Under the pieces are notes generated by a model. It saw only the letters and a program-made list of their open reading frames with translations. It was not told where the DNA came from and ran no database searches. Made by a program: the position numbers and the translations under genes. 64,000 nt of DNA from Hofstenia miamia (taxonomy: Eukaryota; Xenacoelomorpha; Acoela), in assembly GCA_004352715.1 (NCBI GenBank), contig SCFE01000041.1, forward strand, positions 534,706-598,705, in the 5' to 3' direction. Below, piece after piece: positions 1-11,956 of this stretch (position 1 is its first letter; every line of letters starts with the position of its first letter).

Positions 1-1053
1 GCTGGTACTAGATGATATCATTAAATCAAATGCTGATAAGATCGCCTCCTGAAAATGCTCAGCCTATTTAAGTGTTCTGGAAAGAGAAAGTTCCCTTCGA
101 AAATGATTCATACCTTACCAATCTAAATTTTGAGTCGTGTATTATGTAAAAATAATTCCGTCAGCGAACCGTATCTGCTAGAAGTAAATCAAATTCCTTC
201 ACAAGCATTTGTTTAAAAACTTTATGCAATTCCTATTTTAATATGTTGAATCGAATTTATTTATTAGTTTTTGTTATGGTAGTAAACACTATTTTTTTAA
301 AAATATGATTGTTGTTTTTCAAAATTTAAATGTGATACTAAAAAATAATTACGAGATATATAAATGACTTTACTTGTATTATATGAACGCAGTTGAAATT
401 CAGTTTGTATTGTGAAGCATCAGCAGATTCAGCTTTTGTTTCAATAAAGCAGAATTGTTTCTTTTAGGGATTCACTATTAGCTTTGAAGAAGAGAAACAT
501 CTAGCGAGGGAACAATTTATTTCTAGTTTGAACAACACTTTAAGAAAATTTATTAGAATTAAAAATATTGTTCCATCCCAATATTTTATAATGTCAAGTT
601 GCTTCATCGAAATATTAATAAGTAAATGCCTCAAAATTGACCGGATTTAATTTAAACTCCAATCTGAAAAAGATTGATCATTAAGCTTAACTCTTAATGC
701 AATTATTAAGTTACTGAAAATGAGATGTATACTGTCATTAGAAAAACACATAGAAATTCAATATTTTGTAATAGGATACTGTGATCAATGGAATCGAAGT
801 ACTTCTAGATGTCTAAGCAATCTACTGCCAAGTATTCATTGTAATTTATGATTTTTCGCCATTTTCTGCTTCTTGTATTAAAACGTGTTACTAGAAATAC
901 CGTTATGAAAAACATACTGTATCTTGAAGTAAGGATCCTCATTTATTTGAATAAAAATAATTCGTTGAAATACTTAACTGATTGGAGAGGAGAGTGAAAT
1001 TGGTCCAATTTTAAATAATGGTTCAGCAATTAAATCGTCTGTGAGCTTTAGGA
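1..1053. other. AT-rich stretch, no gene recognised
   Basis: Stops are frequent in all frames and I see no exon-like segment with splice signals and no repeat structure. A 1-kb run of N follows. Confidence 0.5.
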
Positions 1054-2053
1054 NNNNNNNNNNNNNNNNNNNNNNNNNNNNNNNNNNNNNNNNNNNNNNN
1101 NNNNNNNNNNNNNNNNNNNNNNNNNNNNNNNNNNNNNNNNNNNNNNNNNNNNNNNNNNNNNNNNNNNNNNNNNNNNNNNNNNNNNNNNNNNNNNNNNNNN
1201 NNNNNNNNNNNNNNNNNNNNNNNNNNNNNNNNNNNNNNNNNNNNNNNNNNNNNNNNNNNNNNNNNNNNNNNNNNNNNNNNNNNNNNNNNNNNNNNNNNNN
1301 NNNNNNNNNNNNNNNNNNNNNNNNNNNNNNNNNNNNNNNNNNNNNNNNNNNNNNNNNNNNNNNNNNNNNNNNNNNNNNNNNNNNNNNNNNNNNNNNNNNN
1401 NNNNNNNNNNNNNNNNNNNNNNNNNNNNNNNNNNNNNNNNNNNNNNNNNNNNNNNNNNNNNNNNNNNNNNNNNNNNNNNNNNNNNNNNNNNNNNNNNNNN
1501 NNNNNNNNNNNNNNNNNNNNNNNNNNNNNNNNNNNNNNNNNNNNNNNNNNNNNNNNNNNNNNNNNNNNNNNNNNNNNNNNNNNNNNNNNNNNNNNNNNNN
1601 NNNNNNNNNNNNNNNNNNNNNNNNNNNNNNNNNNNNNNNNNNNNNNNNNNNNNNNNNNNNNNNNNNNNNNNNNNNNNNNNNNNNNNNNNNNNNNNNNNNN
1701 NNNNNNNNNNNNNNNNNNNNNNNNNNNNNNNNNNNNNNNNNNNNNNNNNNNNNNNNNNNNNNNNNNNNNNNNNNNNNNNNNNNNNNNNNNNNNNNNNNNN
1801 NNNNNNNNNNNNNNNNNNNNNNNNNNNNNNNNNNNNNNNNNNNNNNNNNNNNNNNNNNNNNNNNNNNNNNNNNNNNNNNNNNNNNNNNNNNNNNNNNNNN
1901 NNNNNNNNNNNNNNNNNNNNNNNNNNNNNNNNNNNNNNNNNNNNNNNNNNNNNNNNNNNNNNNNNNNNNNNNNNNNNNNNNNNNNNNNNNNNNNNNNNNN
2001 NNNNNNNNNNNNNNNNNNNNNNNNNNNNNNNNNNNNNNNNNNNNNNNNNNNNN
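1054..2053. other. Assembly gap (1000 N)
   Basis: Exactly 1000 N, so the gap size is a placeholder. Reading frames across it are meaningless. Confidence 0.99.
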
Positions 2054-2347
2054 AAAGTAATGAAGAACGGTTTCCTAAATTATTCAATATCACTATGGAA
2101 CAAATTGGATTACAGTACAAGTGAAAAAAATTATTCAATATTTAAGAAGTTGAAAAACATGATTACACAACAAAATATATATTATCTCACTAATTGTAGA
2201 ATAAAATGTGTACCTCAAGAACAATAAGTAAAAAATATTTTTAAGGTATATGTAATTTATGACCGTAACCAAAAAGCAAACATTACTGTCATAACTAAGC
2301 TCATATGAGAAAAGTTGCATTATTTATGTTCTTCATAAGTTNCGCGT

Positions 2348-2936
2348 TGGACCGCCGCAGACTGGTTAAAAGTAATGTTTAGCGACGAATCGACCATCTC
2401 ACAGTTCCAATATTCGGCGAACACCATCAGGCGGCCATCAAATTCATGATACAAGGCCCGTTATGTGTTGCCAACCGTGAAACATCTGATCACGGTAATG
2501 ATTTGGGGCAGCATTACAGTGCGAGGTCAGGCCGGATTATGGTTTCTGCCGCCCAAAACCACCATGAATGACACGTGATATCTAGACTTGCTCACCGAAA
2601 AGCTTTCTGGCTGGATGCAACGCCGTCAGACTTCCATGTTTCAACACGACGGAGCTCCCTGTCATACCGCCAAGTGTGTCAAGCAGTTTGACAAGCAACC
2701 ATTTAGTTTGCTTGAATCATGGCCTGCCTCGTCACCAGATCTCAATGTTATTGAAAATTGCTGGGCGGTGATAAAGGAAAAGGTTGCCAACAACAGTCCA
2801 ACTTCCTACAACTTCGTTATGCCAAGCAATCAAAGAGGTTTGGTCATCCAATGTCAGTGTTAAATATTGTAACAAATTGGTTTCGTCTATGCTGCAGGCC
2901 GTAATCAAAGCAAAAGGTGGCACAACAAGATACTGA
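2348..2936 (+). pseudogene. Broken Tc1 transposase (DD34E)
   Basis: This is the C-terminal two thirds of a Tc1-family transposase, the enzyme that cuts and pastes its own element at TA sites. The first catalytic Asp lies in FSDEST (about 2378-2395), the second in HDGAPCHT (about 2646-2669) and the Glu in IENCW. Thirty-four residues separate the last two, which gives the DD34E spacing of Tc1. The C-terminal end LQAVIKAKGG is also typical and ends at a TGA at 2934-2936. The copy is dead: there are in-frame stops near 2451 and 2577, and a frameshift near 2817 moves the C-terminus to another frame. The N-terminal DNA-binding part is missing and a lone N at 2342 sits just upstream, so a contig junction may have cut it. 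Terminal inverted repeats were not found. Confidence 0.9.
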
Positions 2937-3075
2937 AAATATTTTTAGTTGTCATGACAGCTTTAGTTACTATTCTGCTACGTTATTTGCCATTTGTTAC
3001 TATTAAAGTTTGATTTTTCGTCTATTTTCGTCTATTTTTGAAAAATGTTAGTAAGATCGTAAACTTTTGATCGCG

Positions 3076-3120
<45 letters not shown>

Positions 3121-4418
3121 GTATAGACATGAAATCTGAGGGGTTCATATCGATGCGTGGATTTACTCAGGCTACTGTTTTATAACTAACTCGTCCTGCT
3201 AATGTACCCTTCCTAATAAAAGTAACAGTAAACAGAAGATCGTGAAAGGGGAAGAGTGGCCACATTCAGCCAACCCGAAAGAGATAACCTAGTGAAAGAG
3301 TGGTATAAGACTAGAGCCCTTTAAAAGAGAAGGCCAAATGCTCTAGGATGCAGTGAGTGAAACATACCCTCCGTGCGTTTCTCATCTCATGCAATTTAGG
3401 TGATGGCAATAATAACCAAAATAAAAATTTAAATGAAAGATTCATACAAATATATATGAATAAAAACTGGTATAGAAAACGTAATAGCATACCGTTGTAA
3501 ACGTCTGCACAGTTAAATTTACCGCGTAATTATCAGAAATACTAAAATTATATAGAACTTTTTCATATAACGTCAAAACGTCAATTGTGATAGTTTTGTA
3601 TTACTAATGTTGAAATTAGAAATGGTCTTTTAGTGTAAAGAAATGATTGAAAGAATGTCTTTATGCCACACACTATATATAATTCTCGTCACACTTACTC
3701 TGTTGCTGCTAGGCGTCTCAAAAACTGATTTATTGGTTCCCACGTGAGATGTATCATGCTTGCTGATGTAATGCACAAACATTATTTTTAGTTCTGCCGT
3801 TGGCAGGTTATTGTATATTATTTAATGCTTTAGTTAGTTAGTAGTTGTATAAATAGAGCAACCTTGTGCATGATTGGTTATTATACTTTTAGTTACTGCC
3901 TAATACGATCATTATTTTCCTTGCCTCAATACAGTATCAGAAGATGGTAATGAGCAGCCAAACTTGCTACAAAGTTGAGTGGGGTTTTGTAGTGGGGTAT
4001 TCCCCGGAAGTGTTCTCGGGAGTCTAAACCCTATGCAAGCCCGTTCCTCTCTGGGGTTTAAGCTGATCCAGTGATGTTCATTTTATTAATTTGATGACAG
4101 CTACCCTGTACCACTTTGGCAGTAATTGCCATGTAAATTCTCATATTTCCACTAATATGCAGTTACGAGTTTACAACTTTAGACACTGTATTCTCGATCT
4201 TTAGTTACTATTACATTGTTTTAATGAAAGTGCTAATGTTGTTATTTCACGCTAACTACGTCCTAAATTTTCGTGTATGTAATTCCTTTGCCTACTCAAT
4301 AGTAGATGCTATGCCTTCAGAATGGTATAACTCTATTGTTTATTCTATTTACTCTATGGTTATGCTAACCCTGATGATGTAAAATATATATATATATTTA
4401 TATATATCTATCTATCTA

Positions 4419-4467
<49 letters not shown>

Positions 4468-6001
4468 ATCCGCTAGGTTGAGAGAACACTAACATATTTA
4501 AAGAATAATTTAAAAAACAAAACACTTGGATCTTTGATATTCTTAAAGAATTGATTTCAATTTTTTTATTTCTTGTATGGATTTTGTATTACTTTTATTG
4601 ATACCTTTAGCCTAAAATATGTTTGTGCATATTAAACTAGTAATCGGGTCACGAATCAGTATCACACTGTAGGGCCGAGTCAGGATCATTGTTAGACAAG
4701 TCGGGTTGGGTCGTGGTGCAAAAGAGTGACCCGTTTCAACCCTGATCAGTATGCAAATGACACACGAGTTGTTAATAGGGCATAATTTTGTTAACAAACA
4801 TATCCTTTGAGTAATGTCACTATGTTTGATTTTGTCAGGTCATAAATAATTTTCTGAGGACAAGTTACAAATTAACCATTTGTATCATTTGCAATAAACT
4901 GTTGTCCAAAAATCTAATTTATTACTAATAAAGCGAAAAATGTTATCCCCTAAAAAAATGGCCAGTTATTATTTTGAAAATTAGATTTTAGGCAAGTTAC
5001 TCCAGTTGTAATTATTAAATGCTTTATTTTCAGTGATTTGCCAATTTCGGTACTTATCCATAACATAGTTTGACGCGAAATGGACATTGGCGCCATTGGA
5101 TTTGGTTTCATTTTCGTTCATACAAGTCCCATTAAATTTTTTGGTCCCCTGGTCCTAGTTTGATTGCACAGCAGAACTTCTATTTTAACAAAAATGTCAA
5201 CATTTCTAAAAACTGTGGTCTCAGTTTCTTGATTTAGTGTGCCATCTCAGTCCCATATTGAAATACTTAGTCCAGGTCCTGGAACGAGTAAAACCGTGGG
5301 ATTGTATTAGAAACAAGCATCCATAGAAAATATCAGAAAGAAGTCAAATGTGCTAAAGAACTTTGTGATTTATTCTAAGCTAACTTAAATCATGAATATG
5401 TATTTTTTGGTTGCCACATATAAGTATAAGTAGAGTAAGCAGAAAACGAACACATTAATAATTAATGACTAACACAATCACGTTTATTGATAGCGTACTA
5501 TCAATCTGTAAACTATTTGTTATTTATAGTGTCTTTGTATATACTTCAAAATTGTCTCTTAAAATCTGTAGATAATTATTATTAAGCCAATTTATCAATT
5601 CTCTTTGTGTCTACTTTGTAAGCAAAGTTTGTCAATTTTCTTACAAGTACTTTGTTTAATTGCATTTATAGACGAGAAGATTGTACAATTTCTTTGAAAT
5701 TTTCATTGTAAATGCTTGCAGGCTCAACATGCACTTAAAGGAAACAATTTATAAGTGTTTCTCATTAAGTTGATCATAAAAAACTTTAATAAGTAATGTT
5801 AATGTCAATCTACACGTATACATTGAACATAAAGCAAAGTTCATCCAAGTTTTTTAAATTAATTTTGCAGTGAATCATCTATACTTGGTCAACAACGGAG
5901 ACCTAGTATACTAAATGCATTGCTTTAATAAATGTTTTATTTGATAATCTTCTACATAATTGGAGTGCAAATGATGACAATACAATATGTAACAAAGTTT
6001 T
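2937..6001. other. Intergenic, with (AT)n microsatellites
   Basis: No coding segment recognised. Perfect (AT)n runs lie at 3078-3117 and about 4382-4466, the latter with an internal CTAT stretch. The rest is unique AT-rich DNA. Confidence 0.5.
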
Positions 6002-6124
6002 CTATGAAAATAGAACATGTAAGTTACTCTTCGTACGTTCTTCTCCATTAGCATCCGTTAAATAGTGACTTTTGGTTGATTCTCTACACCCCAACAACCA
6101 GGATGTCTTCATTTCACCCTTTCC
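6002..6124 (-). CDS. Guanylyl cyclase last exon
   Basis: 41 codons including the TAG stop. It starts [12 protein letters not shown], the conserved end of the cyclase domain, followed by a short polar tail of about 28 residues. Confidence 0.88.
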   Translation of the reverse strand, partial: GKGEMKTSWLLGCRESTKSHYLTDANGEERTKSNLHVLFS

Positions 6125-8109
6125 CTAAATATAGTAATAACCAAAAAGAAATAGCAATCTGCATCTAAGTTTAATTTTACAGTTCATTTAGTTTATGTAG
6201 ATGAAGTGAAAAACTTAAAAAGCCATGTCATCAATTACTCTTTTGTTTTTTCGTAAATAAACTTTAATCTTCCAAGTTCGCGCTCGGGTGTATTATTAAT
6301 AAGTAGTTTTTTTTAGCTTCTAAAAGCAGAATGGCTTAGTTTTTCTTGTTTGTTGTAATTCTTTGAGTTTGCTCATCGTGATAATGCAGTTAGAATTAAC
6401 ATTCATTTTTTACACCTTGAGAGATTTTGTATGTAAATAAGTATCCTATAAATGATAACTTTTGTAACTGAAATTGTAATAGGATGAATATTTTGATAGA
6501 TGTGTTATTTATTTGGATAACCATTGATATTAAATCAACGCTAGCATTTTATTTACAGCACAATCGCTTGACAAAATTAAAATAACCTAACACCTACTAT
6601 TGCTACCTAATACATCGCGTGCAACAATATATGGTATAGGCCTACATAGATATGTAATAGTGTGGTAGATGAGACGCGGATTGGACAACTTTTCCTTTCT
6701 ATTTCTGCCAAAAGTGTGATTTAATCTTACCTTAATTTGAATAGAACCTCTGTCTTCTATGTGAAACATGCCACTGGGTTTTAAAATTTTAGCTGTTGTT
6801 TCACTGATGTGTATTTTGAAAGCTAAAACATTTAAATTTTAATAGTTGTTAAAATAATAAATTCATAATTCAGATATTAGTGACACTTAGTATTGGAATA
6901 ATTACTTCACTGGAAAAAGGTTCTTCAAAATTTAACGTCAATTACAAGTGAGTAAAATTATGCTAAATTAAAATATAATGCTTGCCTGCTCCATTTGATT
7001 CCATTCTGCTGGCTGTATTTACAGTGTCACCAAATAAGCAATAACGAGGCATTTTCGTGCCCACGACACCAGCACAAACGGAACCTAAAATACGCTTTCT
7101 CAAATGACAGTAATAAAATTACAATATTTACAACATATACAGAGATTCAATTTCAAGTAAGCAATGTTAGACATTATTTGTTTCATTATAATATAATTCA
7201 TTGAAGATAATCATTATTTTAAGGAAAACTGGAGTCATATAGCAAGGAGAAAACTCTCAAATATAAAGAAGAAATTTGCATATTTTGAGAAAGCTCATGA
7301 TTTAATGTTTATCAACTATATTAGGAATATCTGTAGTGTCTATAGCATGAAAATTATAGGACTTCTTGGTTATTACAATCAATTTACCTAAATTCCATGA
7401 AAGCTAATAGGCAGTATTTCCAAATATTTACACTGTTGGGAAATTAAAATCTATCCTTCAATATGCATACAAATATCCTAAATCAAAAATGTTGAAAACT
7501 GAAAGTTATTTAATAGTAAGTCACATCTACAAATATAAATAGCATGTATTCTTGTATTAAGCTTAGTAACAGTTTGAGCCTAGCAGGCTCTATTACTATT
7601 TATATGAAAGATGGAGCTATATAGAAACTAATAATCAATTTTAGAGGAATTACAATGAATGTGAATGTAATAATCAATTTGTAATGCAATCCTCTAAATA
7701 ACTAGAATATCGTGTTTTATTTATATTTGAAAACAGTTACCAGTATCTTCCTAGTAATATTCATTTGAAGGTACACTTTTATGAAAGTGGATAACTAGTT
7801 TCAATGCTATAATGCAATATGCAAAAATTAGTCTTTCAAATAGAGAGAAATGAAATATCGGTAGCGTCTAAAAGAATAATGCATGTGTACTTGCCTGAAT
7901 GTAGACCTATTCTTAGGGCGAGACTTTTTGAAGATGAGGTATGAGGAATTACAAATTGGGAAGCCAATGAAAGAAGCTCAATCGCCATGCGCGAAACTTC
8001 TTCTGCATGCATTGAAATTTTATCTGGAACGCCCCCAGACACCATGTATGCATCACCGATAGTCTCAACTTTATACACCATGTAGCGTTCAATGCATGAA
8101 TCAAACATT
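6002..8109 (-). CDS. Receptor-type guanylyl cyclase, 3' coding exons (partial)
   Basis: Class III cyclase catalytic domain that makes cGMP from GTP, probably at the membrane. Four exons splice in phase: 8109-7895, 7084-6986, 6822-6731 and 6124-6002 (TAG at 6002-6004), 176 codons in all. The order of motifs is that of membrane guanylyl cyclases: [36 protein letters not shown], then [12 protein letters not shown] near the end. The Glu of KVETIGDAY and the Cys of RYCLFGD are the residues that select guanine over adenine in this family, so adenylyl cyclase is unlikely. The catalytic Asn and Arg of NTASRME are kept. The exons for the first metal-binding Asp, the kinase-homology domain, the membrane segment and the ectodomain are not visible; the 1-kb gap at 10.2-11.2 kb may hold some. 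Two introns start with GC rather than GT (7894 and 6985). Confidence 0.9.
6731..6822 (-). CDS. Guanylyl cyclase exon c
   Basis: 92 bp, encoding [13 protein letters not shown] to EDRGSIQIK, the usual segment after SRMESNG. The acceptor is TTTTAG and the donor GTAAGA; both phases match. Confidence 0.88.
6986..7084 (-). CDS. Guanylyl cyclase exon b
   Basis: 99 bp. It encodes [19 protein letters not shown] and [10 protein letters not shown]. The phase joins perfectly to exon a (G|GT gives Gly). It ends GAGCAG followed by GCAAGC, again a GC donor; reading through would hit a stop within 9 codons. Confidence 0.9.
7895..8109 (-). CDS. Guanylyl cyclase exon a
   Basis: 215 bp, entering in phase 2 after an AG acceptor (8111-8110). 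It encodes the [11 protein letters not shown] segment through RIGLHS. It ends ATTCAG followed by GCAAGT, a GC donor. Confidence 0.88.
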
Positions 8110-8334
8110 CTAAACTCAGATTATTAAAGGAAACAAAGCACCTTTAATTTTATGAAAAATCATCAAATACGCGATAAATTTTGTAAGATTTTTTTAACAA
8201 AACTGACCGAGTCCATTTCCACATTATATTTTAGTTTTAAATTCATTCATAAAAACTCAACAGGGATTAAAGTTTTCAAGAGTATTTCATTTTAATGAAT
8301 ATCAATATAATTACTAGCAGTTTTAAGGCCTGTC

Positions 8335-8401
8335 TTAACTACACGATTTGATCGGCCCCATTAAGTCAGGCCGATTAAGTCATGTAGTTAGGATAGGCCT
8401 T
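8335..8401. repeat. 67-bp imperfect palindrome (MITE-like hairpin)
   Basis: The left arm starts AAGGCCTGTCTTAACTACA and the right arm, read on the other strand, starts AAGGCCTATCCTAACTACA. The arms are about 33 bp with 5 mismatches, all transitions. It probably folds as one hairpin. Confidence 0.8.
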
Positions 8402-10216
8402 CAGTGTGACTTAAGCACTAAATGATTACATACTATATTAGAGCCATAGTTTGCCCATACTAATACCAACAGGCTGATTTCATTTCTAAGGTGTATTTTG
8501 GAAGATATATTTGCAGACTTAGACGCATCTAGATAAAATTCCTTTTTTCAAAGGCTATTCCTGTTATTAACAAACATGGTATATCTCTACTTGCAGCAAT
8601 TAGTGAAAGCTAAAGCCCTAATTTCAATTGCATAGAAAAAACATTAAATAAAAATCAATAAAAGACAATAATTTGCGAAAATATATACAAAGCCCACGAC
8701 TTTTGATTGTCAGACTGTTTAATTTCTATTAAGAAAATGTAAAAATAATGTTTTTAAAAATGTTTTGCACTACACTTCTGTTTGGAATGAACTTTGGGTG
8801 CCTCATTTTGCAGCAGCCAGCAAAATTCGTTCAAGTCTGAGGAAGAAAACTTTCACTTTATCGCAACTTGCTGAGATGGTAGAACTATACAGAAGAACCC
8901 TCTGCATCAATTTTGGCCAATCTTTTCTGGATGTTGGAATGTAGATACTTAGAAACATTATTTTTAAATAATCTTTTTATTCACAAAAAAACTGCTTTTA
9001 TATCATGATGCAAAAAGTTATTTTGATACGTAGTAATAGCCTATTATACTAATTAATATCTCACTCTCAGACAAAGAAAACTCTGTTTCAAATGAAGTAT
9101 TGCATTTACAAGAAACTGGAGGGTGATAAATAAATATTTATTCAGAAATGAATAAGCATGGGACATGCTATGATTTTCATGTATTTTTCAGTAAAGTAAA
9201 AATTGTTGTATGCAGATTCTTTATATTGGAAGATAGAAGTAAGAATTTTGGTTTATCTAATATAGCTTACTGATAGAAGATATTGTTTTAAACATTAACT
9301 GTTTGGAGGCTTTAGATTTACCACTGTTCTGTATCATCATTAATATATTGGGCTTATATATTTATCAATTTGTTCAATCATAACCACATGTATATTGACA
9401 AATGCAAAGAGTTCTCGGAATTTTCCTTCACAAACGTAGACTTTTCCATTGTTAAAAAGATTAAATATCTATTTAAAAGCATTTTAAGTTTAATTTAGTT
9501 TGCTTTTTGCATATTTTAAGGAGATTTTATATTTCTAACAAGCAGACAAAACAATCTATTTTAAGCAATTGAATATAATTAAAATGTCATTCAAACATTC
9601 GTTTAAATTTATAGAATACGCTTTTAATTTAGCTCTGCTATGACTAATGGTCTAAGTAATTGAAGAACGTTTTAAACTGATTGGGTATTGGGGTTACGTT
9701 GAATTTCGAAAATATTTGCTTTACTTGACAAGCGGAATAAGGCAAATAACAGCTTCCCATTTCTTTGTCAATCCACTGGTTTAAATGAAGGATGATCTTT
9801 ATACTTTTTATTCGTTGTCCGGTTGAAATTGGATGAGTAAAATGATTGGGAATCGCTGGTCAGGCTGGGCTGGGAGGATTTTTGTCGTGACAACACACAG
9901 CTTGAGGACGTCGGACTAAATAAAAACGGCCGGCTTCCACCGTTGCTTTATACTATAATTCTCATGAAGAGGAAAAAGTCAAAATATGTTCGTATAAAAG
10001 TAATAGTACTTATTAAGCTTTTCTGCAAAAAGTATCAAAGAATCTGAGAATTTTCAGTTATAGTGTTTAGACTGCTCAGCGCCTACTGGACTGACCTACG
10101 TACAAACAAAAAATTTTTCTATTTTTTGAAGGTTTCTCTTGTAACATTTGCTGCATAGACACAGCTGGTATTTTTATTATCAAAATCCCTCATAAATTAC
10201 TGAACATTACTTAACC
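8402..10216. other. AT-rich stretch, no gene recognised
   Basis: I looked on the minus strand for upstream guanylyl cyclase exons and found none with both a motif and splice sites. A plus-strand open stretch near 8770-8943 matches nothing I know. Confidence 0.45.
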
Positions 10217-11216
10217 NNNNNNNNNNNNNNNNNNNNNNNNNNNNNNNNNNNNNNNNNNNNNNNNNNNNNNNNNNNNNNNNNNNNNNNNNNNNNNNNNNNN
10301 NNNNNNNNNNNNNNNNNNNNNNNNNNNNNNNNNNNNNNNNNNNNNNNNNNNNNNNNNNNNNNNNNNNNNNNNNNNNNNNNNNNNNNNNNNNNNNNNNNNN
10401 NNNNNNNNNNNNNNNNNNNNNNNNNNNNNNNNNNNNNNNNNNNNNNNNNNNNNNNNNNNNNNNNNNNNNNNNNNNNNNNNNNNNNNNNNNNNNNNNNNNN
10501 NNNNNNNNNNNNNNNNNNNNNNNNNNNNNNNNNNNNNNNNNNNNNNNNNNNNNNNNNNNNNNNNNNNNNNNNNNNNNNNNNNNNNNNNNNNNNNNNNNNN
10601 NNNNNNNNNNNNNNNNNNNNNNNNNNNNNNNNNNNNNNNNNNNNNNNNNNNNNNNNNNNNNNNNNNNNNNNNNNNNNNNNNNNNNNNNNNNNNNNNNNNN
10701 NNNNNNNNNNNNNNNNNNNNNNNNNNNNNNNNNNNNNNNNNNNNNNNNNNNNNNNNNNNNNNNNNNNNNNNNNNNNNNNNNNNNNNNNNNNNNNNNNNNN
10801 NNNNNNNNNNNNNNNNNNNNNNNNNNNNNNNNNNNNNNNNNNNNNNNNNNNNNNNNNNNNNNNNNNNNNNNNNNNNNNNNNNNNNNNNNNNNNNNNNNNN
10901 NNNNNNNNNNNNNNNNNNNNNNNNNNNNNNNNNNNNNNNNNNNNNNNNNNNNNNNNNNNNNNNNNNNNNNNNNNNNNNNNNNNNNNNNNNNNNNNNNNNN
11001 NNNNNNNNNNNNNNNNNNNNNNNNNNNNNNNNNNNNNNNNNNNNNNNNNNNNNNNNNNNNNNNNNNNNNNNNNNNNNNNNNNNNNNNNNNNNNNNNNNNN
11101 NNNNNNNNNNNNNNNNNNNNNNNNNNNNNNNNNNNNNNNNNNNNNNNNNNNNNNNNNNNNNNNNNNNNNNNNNNNNNNNNNNNNNNNNNNNNNNNNNNNN
11201 NNNNNNNNNNNNNNNN
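10217..11216. other. Assembly gap (1000 N)
   Basis: Exactly 1000 N. It may hide 5' exons of the guanylyl cyclase or 3' exons of the gene at 11.6-14.1 kb. Confidence 0.99.
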
Positions 11217-11345
11217 CATCATTTCAACATCATACGTCTATTTTAGAACATTATATTTTCCACCACCCCTTTTATCACTGAAGCTATTATTATGTAGCAA
11301 TAAATGGTTTCTTTTAATAAATATACTTTTACATGAACTAAGTTA

Positions 11346-11351
11346 CCTTAG

Positions 11352-11383
<32 letters not shown>
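11346..11383. repeat. (AT)n microsatellite
   Basis: Perfect AT dinucleotide run. Confidence 0.95.
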
Positions 11384-11389
<6 letters not shown>

Positions 11390-11643
11390 TTATTGCAATA
11401 AATCACTAGATAACTTAGTATTATAACCACTACATATACTATTACTTTTTACGCTTCACTTGACACAATGATTCTAACAGTGCGCACTGACAAGAAAAAT
11501 TTTCGTATAATGATCTTTAAAATATTTGGCTTAACTAGGCCCTGGAACAAGAGAAATACAATAAAATATCTTTGAAATTAGTTTCATTTCGTAGGATAAA
11601 TGTGATTGCATCGAAACGAGTAAAAACCAAAAAAAAGATATAC

Positions 11644-11956
11644 CATTTGAATTTGTGGTGAAACACTTTCGGGAGATGGCGTAGAGTCAATATAATAGGG
11701 CATACTGAATGAAGATTGCATCGGAAAGTAATCTAATGTATCAGTTAGAGAATTTAAAAAGTTCAGGATTCGCAGGGACCTACTTGTACTTTGTTGAAGT
11801 TTTTGGAAACTGTCAGGACGATATCCATGGGAAGAAGAGCTCAAAGTATTTCGCAGATGACTATCTTCATCAGAAGTTACAAAACTGTTCCCCTGTTGAT
11901 GTTTCCATTGACTTTGTAAACGAGGAACACTGGAATTCACTTCAAATTTCTGAGGA
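11644..11956 (-). CDS. Unassigned gene, exon 6
   Basis: 313 bp, the longest exon of the chain: 104 codons without a stop, Ser-rich, ending SPQIQM before a GTATAT donor. Confidence 0.62.

Noticed and set aside
1023-2138. Long open frames on both strands across the N run
   Set aside because: They exist only because N codons are not stops; the same holds for 10197-11222, 14236-14458 and 38188-38640.
4612-4797. 61-codon minus-strand open frame
   Set aside because: No homology and no gene context.
8770-8943. Plus-strand open stretch encoding RSSLRKKTFTLSQL and more
   Set aside because: Under 60 codons, no homology, no splice or start context; probably chance.
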